From Chloroflexota bacterium (GTDB taxonomy: Bacteria; Chloroflexota; Anaerolineae; Anaerolineales; Villigracilaceae): a DNA stretch of 64,000 bases. Shown piece after piece: positions 6,267 through 15,145 of the stretch (positions are counted from its first letter, which is position 1; each line of letters starts with the position of its first letter). The position numbers were made by a program, and so were the translations under genes. Under the pieces are notes generated by a model. It had not been told where the DNA came from. It saw only the letters and a list, made by a program, of their open reading frames with translations, and made no database searches. Location of the stretch: NCBI GenBank assembly GCA_019873655.1, contig JAIOAU010000008.1:37852-101851 (forward strand), in the 5' to 3' direction.

Positions 6267-8174
6267 ATGGAAACAGACGCGCTGGAGGCTTTTCTGGACA
6301 CCCAACGGATCGAAATGCCGCTCGAACCCGACGAGGAACTCAGCGGCCAGCAATTGCCTGCCAACACCACCCTGGCCGACCGCTACGTCATCCAGGATGT
6401 GATTGGAGTGGGCGGCATGGGGTCGGTTTACCGCGCCCGCGACCTGCACTTCCCCAACGTGGTGAAACTGGTGGCCGTCAAGGAAATGATTCTGCGCGCC
6501 CCCGATCCTCTCGTCCGCAAGACCATCATCCAGAACTTCGAACGCGAAGCCAACATCCTGGCCACCCTCACCCATCCTGCCATTCCCCGCATCTACGATT
6601 ACTTTACTCAAGGGGAACGCTCTTACCTGGTGCTGGAATTCATCAACGGCAAAGACCTGGAAGCCATCATCAACGAGACGCCCGGTTTCCTGTCCGAAGA
6701 GGAAGTGTTGGGCTGGGCGATCGAACTGTGCGACGTGCTCAGTTTCCTGCACGAGCACAAACCCGATCCCATCATCTTCCGCGACATGAAGCCGTCCAAC
6801 GTGATGATCAATCAACGCCGGCATGTCGTCCTGGTGGATTTCGGCATCGCCAAGACCTTCCAGGCCGGCCAGCGCGGGACGATGATCGGCACCGAAGGCT
6901 ATTCCCCGCCCGAACAATACCGCGGCGAGGCCACCCCTCTGGCCGACATCTACGCCCTGGGGGCGACGCTCCATCACGCCCTCACCCGCCGCGACCCGCG
7001 CATCGAACCGCCCTTCTCCTTTGCCGAAAGGCCGGTGCGCAAAATCAACCCCGCCGTCTCGGAAGAACTGGAGAAAATCATCGAAACCGCGCTGGAATAT
7101 GAGCCGGAGAAACGCTTCAAAAGCGCCGCCGAGATGAAGGAAGCCCTCCTCGCCTGCGGACGCAAGACCGGCCTGCTCAACCGCATTCCAGACGTAACGA
7201 CTGCCGTCGCCACCAGCCAGATCAAACCCTTGTGGACGTTCAAATGCGAGGACGAAATCCGCAGCACCCCGCTCTACTATGACGGCGCGATTTTCATCGG
7301 CTCTTACGACCACAACCTCTACGCCCTGAGCGCAGCGGACGGCAAATTCCTGTGGAAATATCCCACCGACGGCGGCGTGGTCACCCGCCCGGTCGCCTAC
7401 GAGGGCAACATCTACTTCGGCTCGGAAGATCAGCGCCTGCACGTGGTCAGCGCCCGCTCTGGCAAAGTCAACTGGACCTACTACACCGAAGGCCGCGTTC
7501 GGTCCTCGCCGCGCATCGCCGAAGGACACATCTTCTTTGGCTCGGACGACCACCACCTGCACGCCGTCAACCTGCTGACCGGTCGCCCCGCCTGGCGTTT
7601 CGAGGCCGCCGCCGCCATCCGCTCCTCCCCCTTCATCATGAACAACGCCGTCTATTTCGGCTGTGAAAGCGGCGAGTTCTACTGCGTCGACTTCCGCGGC
7701 GAACTGAAATGGCGCTACAAAGCCAAACTGGCCGTCACCTCCTCGCCCTGGGGCGCCGACGGCGTCATCTACTTCGGCTCGCTGGACAGCAGTTTCTACG
7801 CCCTGGACGCCAAAGCCGGCTGGGTCATCTGGCGCTTCCGCATGGGCAAGGGATCTATCGTCTCCCCCGCCATGACCGAAGGGATGATTTTCACCGGCGC
7901 CGCCGACGGCTTCATCTACGCCATCGAAGCCCGCACCGCCAAAGAAATCTGGCGCTATCGCACCGAACATCAGGTCAGCGGTTCGCCGGTCATTTACAAA
8001 GACTCGCTCTACTGCGGCGCCGCCGATGGCCAGTTATACTGCCTCGAATACCGCACCGGCCGTCTGCGATGGAAATTCGCTACCGGCGGGCCGATCACCG
8101 CCGCCCCGCTCGTCTATGACGACATTCTCTACGTTGGCTCTGCCGATCATTGCCTCTACGCCCTGCTTGCCTGA
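6267..8174 (+). CDS. Ser/Thr protein kinase fused to an eight-bladed PQQ-type beta-propeller
   Basis: This 635-residue protein has a Hanks-type kinase at about 40-300. Key elements are the glycine loop GVGGMG (47-52), Lys72 in VAVKEM, Glu93, the catalytic loop FRDMKPSN with Asp173, the DFG Asp191 and the SPPEQ activation-segment end. Residues 322-635 carry eight repeats, each with a W-bearing strand (LWTF, LWKY, NWTY, AWRF, KWRY, IWRF, IWRY, RWKF), as in PQQ-like propellers. No membrane segment links the two, so both parts should be cytoplasmic; the propeller may hold substrates. A promoter -10 box ends at 6264, so translation may really begin at the ATG at 6315 (residue 17). It heads a six-gene island. 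Confidence 0.9.
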   Translation: METDALEAFLDTQRIEMPLEPDEELSGQQLPANTTLADRYVIQDVIGVGGMGSVYRARDLHFPNVVKLVAVKEMILRAPDPLVRKTIIQNFEREANILATLTHPAIPRIYDYFTQGERSYLVLEFINGKDLEAIINETPGFLSEEEVLGWAIELCDVLSFLHEHKPDPIIFRDMKPSNVMINQRRHVVLVDFGIAKTFQAGQRGTMIGTEGYSPPEQYRGEATPLADIYALGATLHHALTRRDPRIEPPFSFAERPVRKINPAVSEELEKIIETALEYEPEKRFKSAAEMKEALLACGRKTGLLNRIPDVTTAVATSQIKPLWTFKCEDEIRSTPLYYDGAIFIGSYDHNLYALSAADGKFLWKYPTDGGVVTRPVAYEGNIYFGSEDQRLHVVSARSGKVNWTYYTEGRVRSSPRIAEGHIFFGSDDHHLHAVNLLTGRPAWRFEAAAAIRSSPFIMNNAVYFGCESGEFYCVDFRGELKWRYKAKLAVTSSPWGADGVIYFGSLDSSFYALDAKAGWVIWRFRMGKGSIVSPAMTEGMIFTGAADGFIYAIEARTAKEIWRYRTEHQVSGSPVIYKDSLYCGAADGQLYCLEYRTGRLRWKFATGGPITAAPLVYDDILYVGSADHCLYALLA

Positions 8175-8194
8175 GTCAACACAAGGAGCATTCT

Positions 8195-9091
8195 GTGACC
8201 TCCATATTCAAGATATTTCGCAGCAAGAAACGCACCCGGCCGCTCAGTCACACCAAAGTCGACACCATCCCCCTCGCCGACAACATCGCCGTCGGGACGC
8301 CGGAGACAGAACATTACGAGCCTGCTCAACTCATCTCCGCCTGCGGCCAATCGGTGGGCAAACAGAGAGACCATAACGAAGATTGCCTGTTCGCCCTCTC
8401 TTATTGTATCGGCGGCGAAGGCGTCACCATCCCCCTTGGCCTCTACATCGTGGCCGACGGCATGGGCGGCCATCAATATGGCGAAGTCGCCAGCAACGCC
8501 GCCGTGCGCAGCCTGTCGGCGCACATTCTACGCAAAATCCATCCCCTCTTGGCCGACCCCTCAGCCAAACTGGAAGAGTCGCTCCAGGAACTGATGGCCA
8601 GCGCTGTCAGCGAAGCCCAAAAGGCCGTCATGCATGCCGCCCCCGGCAGCGGCACCACCCTGACCGCCGCCCTGGTGCTCGGCGAGCAAACCATCATCGC
8701 CCACGTCGGCGACAGCCGCGCCTACGCCCTGCGCCCTCACGGACGGGTCGAAGCCCTCACCCGCGACCACTCCCTCGTCCGGCGGCTGGAAGAACTCGGC
8801 CACATCACCCCCGAAGAAGCCGCCACCCGCCCCGACCGCAACGTCCTCTACCGCGCCATCGGTCAGGGCGAATCCCTCGAACCCGACATCTTCATCATCC
8901 CCTTCCCGCAGCCCGGGTACCTGATGCTCTGCAGCGACGGCCTGTGGGGCGTTCTCCCCGAAAGCGAACTGACCGAAATCGTCTACAACGCGCCCAGCCT
9001 GCACAAAGCCTGCAAGGAACTGGTCCGGGCGGCCAACGCCGCCGGCGGGCCGGATAACATCAGCGTCGTCCTGGTTCAATTGCTGAATTGA
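8195..9091 (+). CDS. PP2C-family Ser/Thr protein phosphatase
   Basis: This 298-residue phosphatase probably reverses the action of the neighbouring kinase. It shows all PP2C metal-binding motifs: [52 protein letters not shown] and [10 protein letters not shown]. The GTG start at 8195 is chosen because AAGGAG lies six bases upstream; the frame extends further up but would overlap the kinase end without a ribosome site. About 50 residues precede the domain. Its TGA overlaps the ATG of the next gene (TGATG), implying coupled translation with the DnaJ-VWA protein. Confidence 0.9.
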   Translation: MTSIFKIFRSKKRTRPLSHTKVDTIPLADNIAVGTPETEHYEPAQLISACGQSVGKQRDHNEDCLFALSYCIGGEGVTIPLGLYIVADGMGGHQYGEVASNAAVRSLSAHILRKIHPLLADPSAKLEESLQELMASAVSEAQKAVMHAAPGSGTTLTAALVLGEQTIIAHVGDSRAYALRPHGRVEALTRDHSLVRRLEELGHITPEEAATRPDRNVLYRAIGQGESLEPDIFIIPFPQPGYLMLCSDGLWGVLPESELTEIVYNAPSLHKACKELVRAANAAGGPDNISVVLVQLLN

Positions 9092-10593
9092 TGCAGAACC
9101 AAAAAGATTATTATCTCATTCTAGGATTACGGCGCAACGCCACTCCCGAAGAGATTCGCAAAGCCTACTTCGAGGCGGCGCGCCGTCTCCACCCGGACAC
9201 GAACACCGCGCCCGGCGACACCGAATTCTTCCTGGACGTCCAAGAGGCCTACGAAGTCCTCTCGGATGCCCAAAAACGCGCCGAGTACGACGCCTCCCTG
9301 CCGCCCGAAAGGACCGCCGACGCCCCCGTCCGGGAAAACATCCTCTACAGTCGCCGATCCCTGACCCGCCTGGACGAACCCCAACTCATTTACGTTCTCC
9401 TCGAATACTCGGCCGCCGCCGACGCCCATTCGCCTGCCGCCCCGCCCCTGAACCTCTGCCTGGTGCTCGACCGCTCGACCTCCATGCAGGGCCTGAACAT
9501 GGACATGGTCAAGGCGACCGCCATCCAAATCCTGCGCCGCATGCGCCCGCAGGACACCTTCTCCGTCGTCGCCTTCAGCGACCGGGCCGAGGTCATCGTC
9601 CCCGCCAGCCGCAACAGCGACATCGCCAAACTCGAAGCCCGCATCCAGATGTTGCAAACCTTCGGCGGCACCGAAATCTTCCAGGGCCTGCAAGCCGGCT
9701 ACACCGAGATTCAAAGGAACCTGAAACGCTCCAACGTCAACCACATCATCCTGCTGACCGACGGCCGCACCTACGGCGACGAGGAACAGTGCCTGCAACT
9801 GGCCTCCGAGGCCGGCAGGCAAGGCATCGGCATCAGCGGCCTGGGAATCGGCCACGAATGGAATGACGTCCTGCTGGACGAACTCGCCGTCCGCACCGGC
9901 GGCAGCAGCATGTACGTGAGCCGCCCTCAGGACATCCAGCGCCTGTTGATCGAGAAATTCAACCTCCTCTGGCAAGTCTTCGCCGACGAAGTCCAATTCA
10001 GTTTCGACATCTCCCCCGGCGTCGACCTGCGCTATGCCTTTCGCCTCCAACCCGAAGCCGGCCTCCTGGCGCTTGAATCCCCGGTCCTCCTGGGCCCCAT
10101 CCTGCGCGACCAAAGCCTGAAAATTTTGATGGAATTCCTGATTCAACCAGAGGCCGTCCAAAACCGATCGGCCGTCCTGCTGGACGGACGCCTCGACATC
10201 TCGATCGCGACCCTCCTCTCCTCCCCGCCCTCTCTGCCCCTGCGCCTGTCGCGGCCGGTCTCGGACAAGTCCAGCCCCGAGCCGCCCCCTCAGGAAATTG
10301 TCGACGCGCTTTCCAAATTGACCCTCTACCGCATGCAGGAGCAAGCGCGCCTGGAAGTCAGCGTTGGCGAGCACGAAAAAGCCATCCAGCATTTGCAACA
10401 ACTGGCCACCCATCTGCTGGCCCGCGGAGAACGCGGCCTGGCGCGCACCGTCCTCCTGGAAGCCGAACACATCCAAAGAAATAAAGCCTTCTCGCAACAA
10501 GGAGACAAGCAAATCAAATACGGCACCCGGGCTTTACTCCTCTCTGGACTGGAGAAAGATAACCATGATCCTGTGTCCCAATTGCCAGAATAA
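9091..10593 (+). CDS. DnaJ J-domain fused to a von Willebrand factor A domain
   Basis: This 500-residue protein opens with a J-domain (about 4-70; [21 protein letters not shown] and the HPD motif in RRLHPDTN). A VWA domain follows at about 105-290, with an intact metal site: DRSTS from Asp127, the Thr of FGGTEIF, and LLTDGRT. The rest resembles the beta/helical tail of YfbK-type VWA proteins. J-domains recruit DnaK, and VWA domains build metal-dependent protein contacts, so this may bring Hsp70 to a target of the kinase/phosphatase pair. The ATG at 9091 overlaps the upstream stop; the end overlaps the FHA gene by 29 bases. The fusion is uncommon. Confidence 0.85.
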   Translation: MQNQKDYYLILGLRRNATPEEIRKAYFEAARRLHPDTNTAPGDTEFFLDVQEAYEVLSDAQKRAEYDASLPPERTADAPVRENILYSRRSLTRLDEPQLIYVLLEYSAAADAHSPAAPPLNLCLVLDRSTSMQGLNMDMVKATAIQILRRMRPQDTFSVVAFSDRAEVIVPASRNSDIAKLEARIQMLQTFGGTEIFQGLQAGYTEIQRNLKRSNVNHIILLTDGRTYGDEEQCLQLASEAGRQGIGISGLGIGHEWNDVLLDELAVRTGGSSMYVSRPQDIQRLLIEKFNLLWQVFADEVQFSFDISPGVDLRYAFRLQPEAGLLALESPVLLGPILRDQSLKILMEFLIQPEAVQNRSAVLLDGRLDISIATLLSSPPSLPLRLSRPVSDKSSPEPPPQEIVDALSKLTLYRMQEQARLEVSVGEHEKAIQHLQQLATHLLARGERGLARTVLLEAEHIQRNKAFSQQGDKQIKYGTRALLLSGLEKDNHDPVSQLPE

Positions 10594-11095
10594 AGAAGTG
10601 TCGGGAGCGGTTTTCTGCAGTCGCTGCGGCGCCCAGTTGCTCGAAGCCGAGACTGCCAAAACGAACCTCATCGAAACCGCCGATGGCCAGAAAGCCAATC
10701 TCAAACAGACCACCTCGAACTTGCGCCCGCCTCCCCCCGCGGCGCTCGACGCCTGGCTCTCTCTGCACATCACCGAAACCGGCCAGATCCTCACCCTAGC
10801 CGACCGCAACGAATTCACTCTCGGCCGCGTCGCCGAAAGCCAGCCCATCATGCCCGACGTCGACCTGAGTCCCTACAATGCTTACGCCCACGGCGTCTCG
10901 CGTCTGCACGCCGTGATCAAATTGATCAACAACCGCGTCATCATCATGGACCTCGGCTCCTCGAACGGCACCTACGTAGGCGGCAACCGCCTCTCCCCCT
11001 ATGTGGAATGTCCGCTCCAGCACGGTGATTTTATCCACCTGGGCAAACTCAAAATCCAGGTCCTTTTCGGCCCCAAAGGCCAGAAAACCGAGTAG
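10565..11095 (+). CDS. Zinc-ribbon and FHA domain protein
   Basis: This 176-residue protein starts with a zinc ribbon (two CxxC pairs: CPNC and CSRC in the first 22 residues). A disordered Pro-rich linker follows, then a forkhead-associated domain in the last ~100 residues: [29 protein letters not shown] and [13 protein letters not shown] domains bind phosphothreonine peptides, so this is the likely reader of phosphorylation by the kinase two genes upstream. The ATG at 10565 lies inside the end of the DnaJ-VWA gene, 29 bases before its stop, supporting coupled expression. Confidence 0.88.
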   Translation: MILCPNCQNKEVSGAVFCSRCGAQLLEAETAKTNLIETADGQKANLKQTTSNLRPPPPAALDAWLSLHITETGQILTLADRNEFTLGRVAESQPIMPDVDLSPYNAYAHGVSRLHAVIKLINNRVIIMDLGSSNGTYVGGNRLSPYVECPLQHGDFIHLGKLKIQVLFGPKGQKTE

Positions 11096-11102
11096 GTGCG
11101 CC

Positions 11103-11345
11103 ATGGCTCAGACCATTGTTCTGCACATTGCCAACGAAGACCCGATTGTCGGCGAAGTGGACGAACTCCCCTCCCCCACCGACACCAACATCAAAGTCCA
11201 CAACCCGCGCCGCCGGGATGGCAAAGACCTCCACTACCTGCAAAGCGACGTCGTCACCGTCATTTGGCCCATCAACCAGATTTCCTTCATCGAAATCCTG
11301 CCCACCGAAGCAGAAGAGCAAATCATCGGCTTCGTGAGAGATTGA
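11103..11345 (+). CDS. Small conserved-looking protein of unknown function in the signalling island
   Basis: This 80-residue acidic protein has no recognisable motif, signal peptide or membrane segment. It looks like a small beta-rich fold ([26 protein letters not shown]). The ATG lies 7 bases after the FHA stop and its stop is one base before the response-regulator ATG, so it is clearly part of the operon. Family not recognised. Its position between a phosphothreonine reader and a response regulator suggests an adaptor role, which is a guess. Confidence 0.65.
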   Translation: MAQTIVLHIANEDPIVGEVDELPSPTDTNIKVHNPRRRDGKDLHYLQSDVVTVIWPINQISFIEILPTEAEEQIIGFVRD

Positions 11346-11346
11346 C

Positions 11347-12069
11347 ATGCCCGAAGAAACCAAACGCTACAAAATCCTGGTCGTGGATGACGAAGAGCGC
11401 ATGGTGCGCTTCATCCGCATCAACCTCGAACACGACGGCTTCACCGTCGTCGAAGCCTACAACGGGAAGCAAGCCCTCCAGCGCCTGCGCGATCAGACCC
11501 CCGACCTGATTCTGCTTGACGTGATGATGCCCGACCTGAACGGCTTCGAGGTGCTGGAAATGATTCGCGAAATCAGCAACGTGCCGGTCATCATGCTGAC
11601 CGCCAAAGGCGAAGAAGACGACCGCGTGCGCGGCCTGGAACTGGGCGCCGACGATTACATCACCAAACCCTTCAGCCAGCGCGAACTGGTCAGCCGCATT
11701 CGCGCCGTCCTGCGGCGGGTGGAAGGGGTCGGCGGCTCGATGCACGGCTTGATCGAGGTCGACGATCGCCTCAAGATCGACTTCGACCGGCGCGAGGTCT
11801 GGCTGGAGGGCAAAATCGTCAAACTGCGGCCCACCGAATATCGTCTGCTCTACCATCTCGTCCAGAACGCCGGGTGGGTCATCACCCATGACCAATTGCT
11901 GGCCAAAGTTTGGGGCTACGAATACCGCGATGAACCGCACTACGTGCGTCTTTACATCAACTATCTGCGCCAGAAACTGGAAAAAGACCCCGCCAACCCC
12001 AAGTACATTCTAACCGAGCGCGGCGTCGGCTACCGCTTCGTCGACTTCCGGCGCGAAAAGCCCTCCTGA
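11347..12069 (+). CDS. OmpR/PhoB-type response regulator
   Basis: This 240-residue regulator has a receiver domain (about 8-122: acidic DDEE at 14-17, phospho-acceptor Asp58 in [10 protein letters not shown], Thr/Ala switch TAKG, Lys107 in TKPF). A C-terminal winged-helix DNA-binding domain follows ([17 protein letters not shown] ... VWGYEY ... [10 protein letters not shown] ... GVGYRF). No sensor histidine kinase is encoded nearby, so it is an orphan. It closes an island with a Ser/Thr kinase, and cross-phosphorylation of response regulators by Hanks kinases is known elsewhere; here that is inference. Confidence 0.9.
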   Translation: MPEETKRYKILVVDDEERMVRFIRINLEHDGFTVVEAYNGKQALQRLRDQTPDLILLDVMMPDLNGFEVLEMIREISNVPVIMLTAKGEEDDRVRGLELGADDYITKPFSQRELVSRIRAVLRRVEGVGGSMHGLIEVDDRLKIDFDRREVWLEGKIVKLRPTEYRLLYHLVQNAGWVITHDQLLAKVWGYEYRDEPHYVRLYINYLRQKLEKDPANPKYILTERGVGYRFVDFRREKPS

Positions 12070-12090
12070 ACTGGCTCTAACGATTTTTTT

Positions 12091-12127
12091 ATGCAGGGCT
12101 TGCGATTTTCTAACGCAAGCCCTGTAT
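12091..12127 (+). terminator. Hairpin after the signalling island
   Basis: Perfect 11-bp stem CAGGGCTTGCG (12094-12104) and CGCAAGCCCTG (12114-12124) with a 9-base loop; extra A-T pairs extend it outward. TATATTTT follows and a run of seven T precedes it, so it may stop transcripts from both sides. The same stretch may also carry the -10 (TATATT) of the hsp20 promoter. Confidence 0.55.
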
Positions 12128-12170
12128 ATTTTGGGACAGAAAATTTGGTAGAGAAAGGAGGTGCTGTCGT

Positions 12171-12611
12171 ATGTCCAATCTCATCCGTTTCGAACCCATG
12201 CGTGAAATGATTACTCTGCGCGAGGCCATGGACCGTCTCTTCGACGAGGCCTTCACCCGCCCCTTCGGCCTGCCGTCGGGCGTCGTGATGCCGGCTCTCG
12301 ACCTGTACCAGACCGATGATGAGGTCGTCGTCCAGGTGGCGCTGCCCGGTCTCAAGGCCGAGGACGTGCAAATCTCGATTACTGGCGATCTGCTGACCAT
12401 CAAAGGCGAGTTCAAGGAAAAGCAGGAAGACAAGCACAAAGCCTATCACGTGCGCGAGCAGCGCTACGGCGCCTTCGAGCGGACAGTGAGCCTGCCGACC
12501 GAGATCGTGGCCGACAAAGCCAAGGCCGAGTTCGAGAACGGCATCCTGACCATCACCCTGCCCAAGGCCGAAGAGGTCAAGCCGCGCACCATCACGGTCA
12601 AAGCGAAATAA
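12171..12611 (+). CDS. Small heat-shock protein Hsp20/alpha-crystallin
   Basis: This 146-residue ATP-independent chaperone holds unfolding proteins. The alpha-crystallin domain covers about residues 38-132 (PALDLYQTDDEVVVQVALPGLKAED ... GAFERTVSLP ... FENGILTITLPK), and the tail has the I-x-V motif TITVK. A very strong ribosome site (AAAGGAGGTG) precedes the ATG, as expected for a highly expressed stress gene. No CIRCE-type operator is visible upstream. Confidence 0.92.
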   Translation: MSNLIRFEPMREMITLREAMDRLFDEAFTRPFGLPSGVVMPALDLYQTDDEVVVQVALPGLKAEDVQISITGDLLTIKGEFKEKQEDKHKAYHVREQRYGAFERTVSLPTEIVADKAKAEFENGILTITLPKAEEVKPRTITVKAK

Positions 12612-12622
12612 TCCGGTCTTTG

Positions 12623-12664
12623 CAAGGGCGCAGCGCTGACCGGTTGCGAAGCGCTGCGCCCTTG
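12623..12664. terminator. 15-bp perfect hairpin after hsp20
   Basis: Arms CAAGGGCGCAGCGCT (12623-12637) and AGCGCTGCGCCCTTG (12650-12664) pair perfectly around a 12-base loop. No T-run follows on either strand, so it may protect the hsp20 mRNA 3' end rather than terminate intrinsically. Confidence 0.5.
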
Positions 12665-12679
12665 TGTCGAGGAACAGCC

Positions 12680-12895
12680 ATGCCCCGCTATGATTTTTCC
12701 TGTCCCATCTGCGGACAAGTCTTCGAGAAGAACCTTCCCTTCAACGCCGCGCCGACGGAGGTCGTTTGTCCGGCTGGACACCGCGGCGCGCGCCGCGTGT
12801 ACGCCGCCCCCGCCGTCGTTTTCAAAGGCGGCGGCTTCTACGTCACCGACCACCGTCCCGCTTCCGCCTCCAGCGCAGAGAGCAAGTCGTCTTAA
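12680..12895 (+). CDS. FmdB-family putative zinc-ribbon protein
   Basis: This 71-residue protein begins MPRYDFSCPICG, the FmdB/CxxC_CXXC_SSSS pattern, and ends with a Ser-rich tail (SASSAESKSS). The first metal pair Cys8/Cys11 is present; the second is Cys30 with His34 (CPAGH) instead of the usual CPxC, so zinc binding may be of CCCH type. FmdB-like proteins are named for a proposed regulatory role in formamidase expression, and their true function is unclear. It sits between hsp20 and a terminator. Confidence 0.75.
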   Translation: MPRYDFSCPICGQVFEKNLPFNAAPTEVVCPAGHRGARRVYAAPAVVFKGGGFYVTDHRPASASSAESKSS

Positions 12896-12899
12896 TCCA

Positions 12900-12932
12900 G
12901 GCTCTCGCCCCTGCGGCGAGAGCCTTGTTCTT
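12900..12932 (+). terminator. Terminator of the fmdB-like gene
   Basis: Perfect 10-bp stem GGCTCTCGCC (12900-12909) and GGCGAGAGCC (12915-12924) with a 5-base loop, followed by TTGTTCTT. Confidence 0.6.
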
Positions 12933-12969
12933 CGGCCAAGCGCGGAGCACAGACTCGCTCCTGCTATCC

Positions 12970-12998
12970 TTGTCAGACCCTTCACTCTCGGCTATACT
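12970..12998 (+). promoter_or_regulatory. Sigma-70 promoter of the NarL-type regulator
   Basis: TTGTCA (12970-12975), a 17-base spacer and TATACT (12993-12998) lie 23 bases before the ATG. GCCGGAGG between them and the start codon could serve as the ribosome site. Confidence 0.65.
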
Positions 12999-13021
12999 CT
13001 TAGCCGGAGGCATCAGATCGC

Positions 13022-13681
13022 ATGACAAAACAACGCATTTTACTGGTAGATGACCATCAAGTCGTCCGGCTGGGGATCAAGGCCTTGCTCGAACGCCACC
13101 CGCATTTCGATGTGGTGGGAGAAGCATCGACTGCCCGCGAAGCCGTCGAAATGGTCGGCGCTCTCCAGCCAGACGTAGTCGTCATGGATATTCGCCTGCC
13201 CGGCGCATCGGGAATCGAAGCCTGCGAGGAAATCACCCAGCGCTATCCGAATGTCAAAGTCATCATGTTGACCTCCTACGCCGAGGACGAGATGCTCTTC
13301 TCGTCCATTCGCGCCGGCGCGGCGGGCTACGTCCTGAAACAAATCGACAGCCAGGACTTGATTCGGGCGCTGGAGGCGGTCGGCCGCGGCGAAGGGCTGC
13401 TCGACCCGGCTGTGACCCAGCGCGTCTTCCAGGAAGTGCGGCGCGCGGTCCGAGAGGAAGAGGCGGCGGCCTTCGCCAATCTCAGCCAGCAAGAAAAGCA
13501 TGTCCTCCTGCTGGTCTCGGAGGGCAAGACCAACCGCGAGATCGCCAAAGCGCTTTTCCTGGGCGAAGGCACGGTGCGCAACTACGTTTCGAGCATCCTC
13601 TCCAAACTAGGAGTCAACAACCGGGCCGAGGCCGCGGCGTACGCCGTGGAGCATAACCTGCGTGAATACATTTCAATCTGA
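13022..13681 (+). CDS. NarL/FixJ-type response regulator
   Basis: This 219-residue regulator has a receiver domain (Asp10/Asp11, phospho-acceptor Asp56 in [10 protein letters not shown], Thr and Lys switch residues in LTSYAED and VLKQ). A LuxR-type helix-turn-helix follows at about 150-210 ([25 protein letters not shown] ... [14 protein letters not shown]). No partner histidine kinase is nearby. It has its own promoter and terminator, so it is a single-gene unit. Confidence 0.9.
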   Translation: MTKQRILLVDDHQVVRLGIKALLERHPHFDVVGEASTAREAVEMVGALQPDVVVMDIRLPGASGIEACEEITQRYPNVKVIMLTSYAEDEMLFSSIRAGAAGYVLKQIDSQDLIRALEAVGRGEGLLDPAVTQRVFQEVRRAVREEEAAAFANLSQQEKHVLLLVSEGKTNREIAKALFLGEGTVRNYVSSILSKLGVNNRAEAAAYAVEHNLREYISI

Positions 13682-13700
13682 TTTGCCGTTTACGTCAGCC

Positions 13701-13730
13701 AAAGCCGCAGCCAACTTGCGGCTTTTTCTT
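13701..13730 (+). terminator. Terminator of the NarL-type regulator
   Basis: Stem AAAGCCGCA (13701-13709) and TGCGGCTTT (13717-13725) with a 7-base loop, then TTCTTT. Confidence 0.8.
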
Positions 13731-13749
13731 TGCACAGTCTAAAGAATCC

Positions 13750-14901
13750 TTGAGAACAAACCGCGTCACATCCGCATCCTGGAAGACAATTGCCTCGATT
13801 CTCCTTCTCTTCCTGCTCGTCGCTGGCGGGTTAAGACTCTGGATGCGCTTCATCCGACAGACGTTCCCCGCCTTTCCTTCCACCTTCACCCCCGACCTCT
13901 ATGCCGGCACGGCCCCCGAAACGGATCCCTGGCTGGAACCCTGGCAGCGCTGGGACACGCCCCAATACCAGGCCATTGCCGAACGCGGCTACTCGGCGTT
14001 CGCAACGGCCTTCTTCACCCCGCCCCTCTTTCCCTATCTGATGCGCTGGACCGCCCCGCTCTTCGGCGGGAATACACTCGCTGCCGGGCTGTTCGTGTCC
14101 GGACTAGCCTTTCTCGGTTGTCTTCTATCTATCCACTGCCTGGCCCGTTTCGAACTCGCTGACGAGGCGGCTGCCATGCGGACGGTAGTCTATCTGGCCT
14201 TCTTCCCGGCCGCGGTCTTTCTGGTCGCGGCCTACAACGAGTCTCTCTTCCTGCTGGGCGCCATTCTATGCCTGTACTTCGCCCGCAAACAGCAATGGCA
14301 GGTTGCCGGTCTGATGGGCGGATTCGCCGCCCTGGCGCGCATCCCCGGCATTTTGCTTCTCATCCCTCTCGCCTATGCCGGCTGGGAGGCCTGGAGACGA
14401 GGCGTCCGGCGCGGCTGGAACGCGCTGGCCTGGATGGGAGCGATCCTGGCGGCGTGGTATGCCTACCAGTGGATCGTCCTCAACCAGCCGCCGACGGCCA
14501 TCCTGACCGCCCAAAACCAGCGCGGCGGCTATCTCACCTTCCCCGGCCTGAACCTGCTTGAAGCCGCGCGGCGCATCCTCTCCGGCGAACTGATTCTCGA
14601 AAACAGCCTGGAACTGACCTTCGCCCTCGCCTCTCTCGTCTTTACCATCTTTATCTGGAAACGCCTGCCGCGCCTCTATGGCATATACGCGGCCGCGTTG
14701 CTGCTCTTCTTCCTCAGTCGCATGGGATCGCCTCAACCGCTCGTCAGCATGGCGCGCTACAGCCTGGAAATTTTCCCCGCCTTCTTGTTGCTGGCCAAAT
14801 GGGGCAACCGTCCGGCGATTCACCGCCTCATTCTCTATCCGTCTTTGACTGGCCTGCTCTTCTTCTCGGCTCAGTTTGCCATCTGGGGCTGGGTAGGCTG
14901 A
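13750..14901 (+). CDS. PIG-V-like GT-C membrane mannosyltransferase
   Basis: This 383-residue polytopic protein has about nine hydrophobic helices. After the first helix comes the extracytoplasmic motif WQRWDTPQYQAIAERGY, the W-x-R-W-D...Y-x-x-I-A-x-x-G-Y signature of PIG-V/GPI-mannosyltransferase-like GT-C enzymes. These use polyprenyl-phosphate sugars to modify lipids or proteins outside the membrane. The first possible start is TTG at 13750; it is kept because it completes the first membrane helix (IASILLLFLLVAGGL), but an ATG at 13842 is possible. Acceptor unknown. Confidence 0.7.
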   Translation: MRTNRVTSASWKTIASILLLFLLVAGGLRLWMRFIRQTFPAFPSTFTPDLYAGTAPETDPWLEPWQRWDTPQYQAIAERGYSAFATAFFTPPLFPYLMRWTAPLFGGNTLAAGLFVSGLAFLGCLLSIHCLARFELADEAAAMRTVVYLAFFPAAVFLVAAYNESLFLLGAILCLYFARKQQWQVAGLMGGFAALARIPGILLLIPLAYAGWEAWRRGVRRGWNALAWMGAILAAWYAYQWIVLNQPPTAILTAQNQRGGYLTFPGLNLLEAARRILSGELILENSLELTFALASLVFTIFIWKRLPRLYGIYAAALLLFFLSRMGSPQPLVSMARYSLEIFPAFLLLAKWGNRPAIHRLILYPSLTGLLFFSAQFAIWGWVG

Positions 14902-14933
14902 AAACAAAAACCTGGCGCGGAACCCGCGCCAGG
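14901..14933 (-). terminator. Leftward terminator downstream of a possible small gene
   Basis: Perfect 10-bp stem (CCTGGCGCGG at 14911-14920, CCGCGCCAGG at 14924-14933) with a 3-base loop. On the minus strand it is followed by TTTTTGTTTT (14910-14901). On the plus strand no T-run follows, so it was built for a leftward transcript. Confidence 0.7.
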
Positions 14934-14954
14934 CTCATGGGCTGCGGCTACCCC

Positions 14955-15068
14955 CTACTCCCGAATGCCCATTTTGCGCAACTCCTCGGCGTCGAACAGG
15001 GCGCAGAGGGCCTCCGCCGCTGCCGCCGCCATCATCACCGCCAGACTCACAATCGCAAATACCAGCAT
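14955..15068 (-). CDS. Possible 37-residue small membrane protein
   Basis: An ATG at 15068 opens 37 codons: a hydrophobic helix (MLVFAIVSLAVMM plus Ala run) followed by an amphipathic, charged tail (ALCALFDAEELRKMGIRE). The stop is 22 bases before an intrinsic terminator that works only in this direction, which is the main support. The ribosome site (GAGAAGCGAG) is weak. Function unknown. The rest of this 340-base gap holds a degenerate palindromic element and a TATAAT before purB. Confidence 0.42.
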   Translation of the reverse strand: MLVFAIVSLAVMMAAAAAEALCALFDAEELRKMGIRE

Positions 15069-15145
15069 CGCTCACACTCGCTTCTCATAGACTTTAACGC
15101 TCACCCGCTCGATTCGTTGCGCAAAATCCGCCCTGGAAGGGAAAA

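Noticed and set aside
6258..10512. Long minus-strand frames opposite the kinase and DnaJ-VWA genes
   Set aside because: The plus-strand proteins have complete catalytic motifs and coupled starts; the opposite frames have none and are shadows of strong GC codon bias.
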